From positions 1 to 5,083 of the forward strand of contig JAJYZL010000046.1 in the NCBI GenBank assembly GCA_021799965.1: 5,083 bases of DNA, read 5' to 3'. Of the stretch, positions 1 through 4,017 are shown piece by piece; within the stretch, counting starts at the first letter, position 1, and each line of letters starts with the position of its first letter. The DNA comes from a bacterium (GTDB lineage: Bacteria > Patescibacteriota > Minisyncoccia > UBA6257 > 02-FULL-45-10c). A program made the position numbers and the translations under genes. The notes beneath the pieces are model-generated. The model did not search any database. It saw only the letters and a program-made list of their open reading frames with translations, and was not told the origin of the DNA.

Positions 1-14
1 TAGTTTCATAGCAC

Positions 15-38
15 TCCTTCTGTGTTTTTACAGAAGGA
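15..38. repeat. Perfect 9-bp hairpin
   Basis: TCCTTCTGT (15-23) and ACAGAAGGA (30-38) are perfect reverse complements around a six-base loop, GTTTTT. It may be the terminator hairpin of a gene ending before the window, but the bases that follow (ATATAATC) are not a clean T-run. It is therefore called only as an inverted repeat. Confidence 0.6.
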
Positions 39-81
39 ATATAATCATTTATTCTATATTTCCAAAATTTGTAATTTTTTT

Positions 82-129
82 GTCGCACACCCCGTGAAAT
101 CTGTTTTTTATTTCATGGGATCATGCGAT
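82..129. repeat. Compound hairpin with internal loop
   Basis: The inner stem pairs CCCGTGAAAT (91-100) with ATTTCATGGG (110-119): ten pairs including one G-T wobble, around a T-rich nine-base loop. After a small asymmetric internal loop (88-90 against 120-123) the stem resumes with TCGCA (83-87) against TGCGA (124-128), with a possible further G-T pair at 82/129. Stem, internal loop and stem suggest a dispersed palindromic element or structured leader RNA. It lies about 50 bases ahead of the 181-417 gene but is not followed by an adjacent T-run. Confidence 0.55.
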
Positions 130-157
130 CAGCTCTTTTTCTCATTCAACATTCTTC

Positions 158-174
158 ATTCATAATTCAGCATT
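158..174. repeat. AT-rich dispersed repeat, copy 1
   Basis: ATTCATAATTCAGCATT at 158-174 is built from the same units as 3756-3783 (AATTCAGCATT and ATTCATAATTC). Both copies lie between genes. I recall similar low-complexity strings as abundant intergenic repeats in Bacteroidota/Chlorobiota genomes. This copy abuts the start codon of the small membrane protein gene, leaving no room for a Shine-Dalgarno sequence. Confidence 0.5.
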
Positions 175-180
175 AAAAAA

Positions 181-417
181 ATGGCACACGAAGACAAAAT
201 AAAACTCGCAATCGAACTAATAAAATTTTTCCTGTACATAGTTACGCTTATCATCTCAATTGCCTTCGCATTTAACTCAATGGACAAAAGAATTTCAATC
301 ATTGAATCCGAAATGAAATACAAAGTTAACACAACACTTCTTTTAGAAAAGTTAGACCAGGTAAAAGACGACATCAATAAAAAAATCGAATCTGAAATCT
401 CCAAGGTTAAAAAGTAA
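181..417 (+). CDS. Small membrane-anchored coiled-coil protein, unknown function
   Basis: This 78-residue protein matches no family I recognise. After a short charged N-terminus (MAHEDKIK) comes one hydrophobic segment at about residues 13-32 (LIKFFLYIVTLIISIAFAF), a good single transmembrane helix. Residues about 35-78 are strongly charged and heptad-like, with repeated Glu/Lys/Asp and regularly spaced Ile/Leu/Val, which suggests a coiled coil or long amphipathic helix. The likely arrangement is one membrane anchor with a cytoplasmic or periplasmic helical tail, as in small scaffold, division or phage holin-accessory proteins, but nothing identifies a role. The ATG at 181 is preceded only by an A-run, which is normal for AT-rich Bacteroidota-type leaders. 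It stands alone, flanked by repeats on both sides. Coding potential is supported by the clean domain layout rather than by homology. Confidence 0.6.
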   Translation: MAHEDKIKLAIELIKFFLYIVTLIISIAFAFNSMDKRISIIESEMKYKVNTTLLLEKLDQVKDDINKKIESEISKVKK

Positions 418-428
418 TTCCTCATTTC

Positions 429-477
429 GTCATTCTGATGCAAAGCTTGTTCTTACGAAAGTAAGGATCAGAATCTC
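429..477. repeat. GTCATTC-type dispersed hairpin repeat, copy 1
   Basis: The element starts GTCATTCTGA and ends GAATCTC. ATTCTGAT (432-439) pairs with ATCAGAAT (467-474), and inside it CTTAC (452-456) pairs with GTAAG (461-465) around a GAAA tetraloop. The same ends with a different but self-complementary middle recur at 3444-3479, so structure rather than sequence appears to be conserved. I recall this family as common between genes in Bacteroidota/Chlorobiota genomes. Its place just after the 181-417 gene would let it act as an RNA 3' end stabiliser or weak terminator, which is inference. Confidence 0.6.
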
Positions 478-552
478 TTTTCCTATTCCATTTTTAATTT
501 TTAATTGCTCTCCAGCCCACAACCAACAGACTACAACAAACATCCAAATTTC

Positions 553-662
553 CGTTGCTCCTGCTGCATCGCTTCACCGGGTCGAATCGCCCCGCATTGC
601 TCTTTGCACTTATGCCCTCACCCAGCCGCGAAGCCCTGGGCTCGTTCCTAAGCCGTCGCAAC
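553..662. repeat. GC-rich palindromic island, possible dispersed repeat
   Basis: About 110 bases stand out from the AT-rich surroundings by high GC content. They contain a 15-base near-palindrome (579-593: GGG-t-CGA-a-TCG-c-CCC), a perfect 11-base palindrome AGCCCTGGGCT (632-642), CCCAG (621-625) complementary to CTGGG (636-640), and GTTGC near the left end (554-558) matched by GCAAC at the right end (658-662). I found no reading frame or complete tRNA cloverleaf. It resembles intergenic repeats I recall from Bacteroidota genomes, but a copy count in the genome is needed to call it a repeat family. Confidence 0.4.
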
Positions 663-769
663 TTTCATTTCAAAATATTTCTTCATTGAATTATATTTAC
701 CTGCCGTCCATTATCGTATTCAGCATTTTAATTTTTTATATTTACAATAAGAATAATTTTATACGCTCA

Positions 770-2122
770 ATGCCTGAACATCAAAACATAGAATACAAAC
801 AAAGCTGGCATGAAGACCATCTTAAAACAATTTGCAGCTTTGCAAATTCTCAAGGCGGTACTCTTATTATTGGGAAAGATGATAAAGGGAAAATAGTAGG
901 CATAGCTGATTATAAAAAAATGATGGATGATCTTCCTAATAAAATTAAAAATCATCTTGGTATAACTGCTTCTGTAAATCTTAAAACAAACAAGGGAAAT
1001 CATTTTATTGAAATAACTGTTCCTTCTTATTCAGTAGCAATTTCATTACGCGGTCGTTACTACATAAGAACCGGCAGTACAACCTCAGAATTAACCGGCG
1101 CTGCGCTTAACGATTTCTTATTAAAGAAATCCGGTAAAACATGGGATGATGTTATTGAAGAAAGAGCTACCATAAAAGATATCGATGAATCAGCAATTTC
1201 CGAATTCTTAAAATCAGCAGAAAAAAGCGGTAGGCTTCCCAGTTCAAACGGCTTAAGTACAAAAGAACTTTTGGAAAAACTCAGACTTACTTCTGGTTCA
1301 CAACTTAAACGCGCTGCAATCATTCTATTTGGAAAAGACCCGGGTAAATTCTATCCCGGAATCTCTGTCAAGATAGGTCTCTTTGGTAAAAGTGATGATG
1401 ACTTAAGATTCCAGGAAGTTGAAGAAGGTAATTTATTTTATCTTCTCCGCGAAGTACTGTTTCAAATAAACAGAAAATTCCTAACCAAACCAGTTGAGTT
1501 TGAAGGTCTCTTGCGAATTGAAAAAGGAGAATATCCTGCCGCAGCTCTCCGTGAGATGCTGTTAAACGCTCTTGTACACAAAAGCTACTTTGGCACTCCA
1601 ATTCAAATTAGAATTTATGACAATAAATTTCACATCTGGAATGAAGGAACATTACCCGAAGGATTAACTAACGAAATTCTAAAGAAGCAGCATCCTTCGC
1701 ATCCGCGTAATCCAATTATTGCTGATGTTTGTTTCAAAGGCGGCTACATCGATGCATGGGGTAGAGGTACGTTAAAAATAATAGATGCTTGCAAGCAAGC
1801 TCAACTTCCAGAACCTGATATAAGAGAAATGCACGGCGGATTCTCCGTAATACTTTACAAAGATATTTTCACCGAAGAACAATTACTTAAAATGGATCTC
1901 AACGATCGCCAAATAAAAGCTGTACTCTTTGTAAAAGAAAACGGAAAAATCACAAACAAAGCATATCAAGAATTGGTGAACACATCTGAAAGAACTGCAA
2001 CAAGAGATTTAACACAATTGGTTTCCCTTGAACTGTTCAAACAAATTGGTACGACTGGTAAAGGCACTAACTATATCTTAAGGCGCCATAATGACGTCAA
2101 AGACGCCACAAAGCAGTCATAA
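770..2122 (+). CDS. AlbA_2/Schlafen-type ATP-binding putative transcriptional regulator
   Basis: The 450-residue protein has the layout of COG2865-like putative transcriptional regulators (older annotation: divergent AAA_4). Residues about 5-115 form an AlbA_2/Schlafen nucleic-acid-binding domain, with IEYKQS (7-12), FANSQGG (24-30), an IIGKDDKG turn (33-40) and YYIRTGS (97-103). Residues about 255-345 look like the GHKL-type ATPase region: ALREMLLNALVH (259-270) as the N-box-like helix, NEG (291-293) and GRG (331-333). Residues about 375-437 form a winged helix (LNDRQIKAVLF, then ATRDLTQLVSLELFKQIG). Such proteins are thought to be cytoplasmic regulators or defence-linked factors; no target is visible. 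The ATG at 770 is chosen because family members typically open 'MPE..NIE.K'. An in-frame TTG at 686 would add 28 residues including a hydrophobic stretch. The C-terminal tail (HNDVKDATKQS) is repeat-derived. Confidence 0.88.
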   Translation: MPEHQNIEYKQSWHEDHLKTICSFANSQGGTLIIGKDDKGKIVGIADYKKMMDDLPNKIKNHLGITASVNLKTNKGNHFIEITVPSYSVAISLRGRYYIRTGSTTSELTGAALNDFLLKKSGKTWDDVIEERATIKDIDESAISEFLKSAEKSGRLPSSNGLSTKELLEKLRLTSGSQLKRAAIILFGKDPGKFYPGISVKIGLFGKSDDDLRFQEVEEGNLFYLLREVLFQINRKFLTKPVEFEGLLRIEKGEYPAAALREMLLNALVHKSYFGTPIQIRIYDNKFHIWNEGTLPEGLTNEILKKQHPSHPRNPIIADVCFKGGYIDAWGRGTLKIIDACKQAQLPEPDIREMHGGFSVILYKDIFTEEQLLKMDLNDRQIKAVLFVKENGKITNKAYQELVNTSERTATRDLTQLVSLELFKQIGTTGKGTNYILRRHNDVKDATKQS

Positions 2123-2130
2123 TGCCGTCA
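2087..2130. repeat. 13-base direct repeat across the regulator's stop codon
   Basis: CATAATGACGTCA (2087-2099) recurs as CATAATGCCGTCA (2118-2130), 12 of 13 bases identical, 31 bases apart. The first copy contains the perfect palindrome TGACGTCA (2092-2099) and encodes HNDV of the protein tail. The second, shifted by one base in frame, supplies the stop codon TAA (2120-2122). The spacing is not a multiple of three, which is consistent with slippage or duplication in a formerly longer repetitive tail. Confidence 0.55.
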
Positions 2131-2256
2131 TACTTTCCTTTCGTGGTAATACTTAACAGAAAATTTATTGCATAGCTTGTAAAACAATTGTATCAATCAT
2201 AAACATAATATTTTAAACTCCCTTTCGTTCGGGCATATTTTTCGCTGCTGCACTCC

Positions 2257-2305
2257 GCAAGCTAAAAAGAAAGTTATAAAAATAATTTACTTCTTTTTTT
2301 CTTGC
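2257..2305. repeat. Imperfect A/T-rich inverted repeat
   Basis: GCAAG followed by an A-rich run (2257-2274) is matched by a T-rich run ending CTTGC (2289-2305). About 15 positions pair, with a two-base mismatch and a one-base bulge, around a 14-base loop. The T-run lies inside the stem rather than after it, so this is not a standard terminator in either direction, although it is the only strong hairpin downstream of the regulator gene before the palindromic module. Confidence 0.4.
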
Positions 2306-2411
2306 TTCGTTCCGCTGACAAAAAATCCGCCCTCACTCCACTAACACAAAACCTATAAATTCAAATCTCACATTTGCAAACATACTTGACATGAGATGAA
2401 CTCACCTCACC

Positions 2412-2424
2412 CTGACATTGTCAG
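2412..2424. repeat. 13-base perfect palindrome
   Basis: CTGACA-T-TGTCAG is a perfect palindrome with a one-base centre, of operator-like size. It lies just outside the left edge of the 2430-2518 inverted repeat. No promoter or gene start adjoins it convincingly. Confidence 0.4.
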
Positions 2425-2429
2425 CCAGA

Positions 2430-2518
2430 TTTACATAAGGCACATTATAGTACAGGCAAGTCATCTTAACATTACCTTCTCTTTCTATCGACCGTCCTAT
2501 AATGTGGTCTTATGTAAA
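2430..2518. repeat. Long imperfect palindrome, 10+10 bp arms
   Basis: TTTACATAAG (2430-2439) pairs with CTTATGTAAA (2509-2518) and CACATTATAG (2441-2450) pairs with CTATAATGTG (2497-2506). Between the two perfect 10-bp stems one base on the left (G2440) faces two on the right (GT 2507-2508). The loop is 46 bases. Twenty perfectly paired positions are far beyond chance. The asymmetric bulge recalls folded single-strand recombination sites or transposon end hairpins, but no integron core motif is present. It is either the terminal repeats of a very small element or a stable RNA or DNA hairpin. Confidence 0.7.
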
Positions 2519-2595
2519 CTCGGCACGAAACCTTCTCAGCTCATCATCGGTCGCTACATGCGGGGTGAAGACAATTTTTGCCCGCATTCCGCTCC

Positions 2596-2609
2596 CTTAC
2601 ATTTGTAAG
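2596..2609. repeat. 14-base perfect palindrome
   Basis: CTTACA-TT-TGTAAG is perfectly self-complementary around TT. It sits two bases before the 2611-2718 inverted repeat, marking the join between the two large palindromes. Confidence 0.4.
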
Positions 2610-2610
2610 A

Positions 2611-2718
2611 ACGGCGGCGGGTCGAGGACTCCGCTCAGCTCCACAAGAGTATTTGCTTTAAATTTTAATTCTCAGTTGAATGCAAATACACTTGTTCCGC
2701 TTCGCCTGCCGCCGCCGT
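2611..2718. repeat. Nested GC/AT palindrome of 108 bases
   Basis: Outer arms ACGGCGGCGG (2611-2620) and CCGCCGCCGT (2709-2718) are perfect complements. Inner arms ACAAGAGTATTTGC (2643-2656) and GCAAATACACTTGT (2682-2695) pair at 13 of 14 positions, the sole mismatch being A opposite A. Unequal unpaired segments (22 and 13 bases) separate the two stems, and a 25-base AT-rich loop tops the structure. It is likely a dispersed palindromic element or a structured RNA; fragments such as TGCCGCCG and CCGCTCAG recur near 4903-4927. Confidence 0.65.
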
Positions 2719-2867
2719 AATCCCAGAATCCCAAAACACAAAATCTCAAAATCAATTCCTAACTTTCCATCATCATCATTATCCGAAATCAAATCTTAAA
2801 ACAAAAATTCACTTAATCATAAAATACATTTCTCAAACAACCGCAAACAAAACACTATCATTGCTTG

Positions 2868-2898
2868 TTGCACAATTCAAAACCACAAAATATCTTTC
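2868..2898 (+). promoter_or_regulatory. Bacteroidota-type promoter candidate for the nuclease gene
   Basis: TTG at 2868-2870 is followed after 20 bases by TATCTTTC (2891-2898), which matches all but the last base of the TAnnTTTG -7 element of the primary sigma factor of Bacteroidota. Transcription would begin near 2905, leaving a leader of roughly a dozen bases before the ATG at 2917. The A-rich tract AAAAAAGA (2903-2910) lies in the usual ribosome-binding position. Confidence 0.35.
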
Positions 2899-2916
2899 CC
2901 TCAAAAAAGAATCGTC

Positions 2917-3423
2917 ATGAAAAAATCAAAGACCATCCTTCTAATCGCTCTACTTCTCTTACTCTTTAATGTTGGCAATTGCCAAACATTACCCATGCAC
3001 CTCCCTTATGGCTATTCAATCAAAGCAAAAGTAGCAAGAGTAATTGACGGCGATACCTTTGTTCTTTCTGATTCCCAGCATGTAAGAATGCTTGGCATTA
3101 ACACACCTGAAATTGAAAGACTTGGCAAACCTGCAGAACCATTCGCCGATTCAGCAACTCATTTCGTCAAATCCTTAATCGAAGGTAAACAAGTCAAACT
3201 AACGTTTGACGAAAACACTTATGATATCTTCGGGAGGTTGCTTGCTTATGTTTGGCTTACTGATGTAACCGGAAAAGATTCACTCTGGATTCAAGCGGAA
3301 CTTCTCAAAGCCGGACTTTGTCGCATTAGTCATTATCCCAAAGGTAAAAGGTATTACGATCTATTCTACAACCTTCGCCGTTCCGCAAGAAGAAACCATT
3401 TAGGTATTTGGTCTAATGAATAA
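2917..3423 (+). CDS. Secreted staphylococcal-nuclease-fold (thermonuclease) protein
   Basis: This 168-residue protein is predicted to be an exported nuclease of the SNase (OB-fold) family, which hydrolyses DNA or RNA with Ca2+. The N-terminus has a signal peptide: Lys-rich start, Leu-rich core (8-17), and probable cleavage before Gln23 (VGNC|Q). The Cys has a poor lipobox, so a lipoprotein is less likely. The mature domain is complete (about 36-166). RVIDGDTF holds the Asp (D46) equivalent to staphylococcal D21. VRMLGINTPE holds R57, T63 and E65, equivalent to R35, T41 and E43. FGR holds R107, equivalent to R87. The metal-ligand position D40 is Asn (N62), a change I recall in many bacterial members. 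The C-terminal HLGIWS motif is typical. The ATG at 2917 gives a full signal peptide. The stop overlaps the next gene by 8 bases (ATGAATAA), suggesting coupled translation. Confidence 0.92.
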   Translation: MKKSKTILLIALLLLLFNVGNCQTLPMHLPYGYSIKAKVARVIDGDTFVLSDSQHVRMLGINTPEIERLGKPAEPFADSATHFVKSLIEGKQVKLTFDENTYDIFGRLLAYVWLTDVTGKDSLWIQAELLKAGLCRISHYPKGKRYYDLFYNLRRSARRNHLGIWSNE

Positions 3424-3733
3424 ATTCAATTCAAATACTGTCTGTCATTCCGAACCCGATTTATCGGGTGAGGAATCTCCAGATTCTTTTGCCACCTCAT
3501 TATTAACCAACCCACTCTTCTTAAAAATTAAAGCCTACGGCTTGATTGATGAAATCGCTTTACGCAATCTCATCATCAAAAACGAATACCGAAATTTGCG
3601 AAGCAAACTTCATCTTGGCGATGCAGTTTACGAACTCTCACAAAAATACTTTCTCTCAGAATTCGCGATTAATAATATTCTCTTTCGCAAGCGAACCAAA
3701 AAACCAATCTCTTTCCCTGCAATAAAATTTTAA
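3416..3733 (+). CDS. Small probable helix-turn-helix protein with repeat-derived N-terminus
   Basis: This 105-residue protein starts inside the end of the nuclease gene (ATGAATAA), a layout usual for coupled translation. Residues about 10-22 (CHSEPDLSGEESP) are the translation of a dispersed intergenic hairpin repeat (3444-3479) and are probably not part of the ancestral protein. From about residue 33 on it looks genuine and mostly helical: FLKIKAYGLIDEIALRNLIIKNEYRNL, then AVYELSQKYFLSEFAINNILFRK, the latter resembling a helix-turn-helix recognition unit, followed by a basic tail (RKRTKK). A role as a small DNA-binding regulator is inference. No ATG lies downstream of the repeat; an in-frame TTG at codon 43 is the only common alternative start and would cut into the conserved-looking part. 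No recognised family name. Confidence 0.6.
   Translation: MNKFNSNTVCHSEPDLSGEESPDSFATSLLTNPLFLKIKAYGLIDEIALRNLIIKNEYRNLRSKLHLGDAVYELSQKYFLSEFAINNILFRKRTKKPISFPAIKF
3444..3479. repeat. GTCATTC-type dispersed hairpin repeat, copy 2, inside a gene
   Basis: The element begins GTCATTCCGA and ends GAATCTC like the copy at 429-477. ATTCC (3447-3451) pairs with GGAAT (3472-3476), and ACCCGAT (3454-3460) pairs with ATCGGGT (3463-3469) around TT. The 5' part of the 3416-3733 reading frame runs through it uninterrupted. Confidence 0.7.
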
Positions 3734-3755
3734 TTTTTTCTTCCATTTCATTCTT

Positions 3756-3783
3756 AATTCAGCATTCATTATTCATAATTCAA
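3756..3783. repeat. AT-rich dispersed repeat, copy 2
   Basis: AATTCAGCATTC followed by ATTATTCATAATTCAA lies in the spacer after the small HTH gene and repeats the units at 158-174 in rearranged order. It is internally repetitive (ATTCA occurs repeatedly) and carries no reading frame. Confidence 0.5.
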
Positions 3784-3843
3784 TTCCACCTCTACTCCAC
3801 CTCTCACAAGCCTATACTCCGCATCTGCCCCGCCTCAAATCCG

Positions 3844-3908
3844 TTCACTGTACTTTTGAAATTGGTCATTGAATTTATCGAAATGCGCTTTCCAAATACT
3901 ACAGTGAA
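3844..3908. promoter_or_regulatory. Inverted repeat and promoter candidate upstream of the DUF6266-like gene
   Basis: TTCACTGTA (3844-3852) and TACAGTGAA (3900-3908) are perfect 9-base inverted repeats 47 bases apart. TACTTTTG (3851-3858) matches the TAnnTTTG -7 element exactly and overlaps the left arm, but no TTG lies at the expected -33 position. If the promoter is real the leader would be about 150 bases, with the right arm in the transcript. The arms could be paired operator sites or the base of a leader hairpin; neither can be decided from sequence. Confidence 0.3.
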
Positions 3909-4006
3909 TTACCTTAATCCAAAATATATAATTGCAGCCGTAAATCGTTTTACTCATTACTAAAGTATTTCGATTTACTTAACTAACTATTCATTCACAA
4001 TTTCTT

Positions 4007-4010
4007 AAGG
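4007..4010 (+). promoter_or_regulatory. Ribosome-binding site of the DUF6266-like gene
   Basis: AAGG ends seven bases before the ATG at 4018. It is the clearest Shine-Dalgarno-like sequence ahead of a called gene in the window, where other leaders are merely A-rich, and supports both this start and efficient translation. Confidence 0.5.
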
Positions 4011-4017
4011 TGCTACA

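Larger units (their letters stand above)
418..769. other. Gene-free spacer with repeats and a GC-rich island
   Basis: This 352-base gap has no convincing reading frame. It holds a dispersed hairpin repeat (429-477), a short AT-rich string (489-507), a GC-rich palindrome-bearing island (about 553-662) and an AT-rich leader up to the regulator's ATG at 770. An upstream TTG at 686 is in frame with that gene and is discussed there. I see no good terminator for the 181-417 gene unless the 429-477 hairpin serves. Confidence 0.6.
2402..2587 (-). pseudogene. Possible decayed small gene, one internal stop
   Basis: On the reverse strand an ATG at 2587 follows a purine-rich GGGAGCGGA and reads 25 codons beginning MRAKIVFTPHVATDDELRRF. 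It meets TAA at 2510-2512, then continues in the same frame for 35 more codons (including GRSIEREGNVKMTC and YYNVPYVNLADNVRVR) to a TGA at 2402-2404. Amino acid composition is more protein-like than in the forward frames here. I do not recognise a family. The stop lies inside an arm of the 2430-2518 palindrome, so the apparent coding may instead be a by-product of a structured repeat. Low confidence. Confidence 0.2.
2123..2916. other. 794-base region without a convincing gene
   Basis: From left to right it holds about 130 bases with nothing recognisable, an A/T hairpin (2257-2305), about 100 featureless bases, a dense palindromic module (2412-2718), a nearly G-free tract (2719-2860, only three G) and the nuclease promoter candidate (2868-2898). 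Two overlapping + strand frames (2396-2608, 2502-2720) cross the palindromes and read as arbitrary sequence, so they are not called. A broken reverse-strand frame (2402-2587) is listed separately. Confidence 0.6.

Noticed and set aside
156..443. 95-residue reverse-strand reading frame
   Set aside because: It is antisense to the 181-417 gene and extends into the repeats on both sides; its Ser/Ile/Phe-rich sequence is what the complement of that gene would give.
575..600. tRNA T-arm (GGGTCGAATC resembles a TPsiC arm)
   Set aside because: The loop lacks the second T, and no anticodon, D-arm or acceptor stem can be fitted on either strand.
767..1601. Three reverse-strand frames (767-1003, 1060-1323, 1368-1601) under the regulator gene
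   Set aside because: The + strand protein has clear domains throughout, so these are complementary shadows.
2257..2305. Rho-independent terminator for the regulator gene
   Set aside because: The T-run is part of the stem, the stem is A/T-rich and it lies 135 bases beyond the stop codon, so it was kept only as an inverted repeat.
2430..2518. Integron attC site
   Set aside because: The bulged stem is suggestive, but neither strand has the RYYYAAC...GTTRRRY core pair, and no cassette gene or integrase is present.
2396..2720. Two overlapping + strand frames (2396-2608 and 2502-2720)
   Set aside because: Both translate through the palindromes, have no ribosome-binding site or domain, and end in low-complexity strings, so they are better explained by the repeats.
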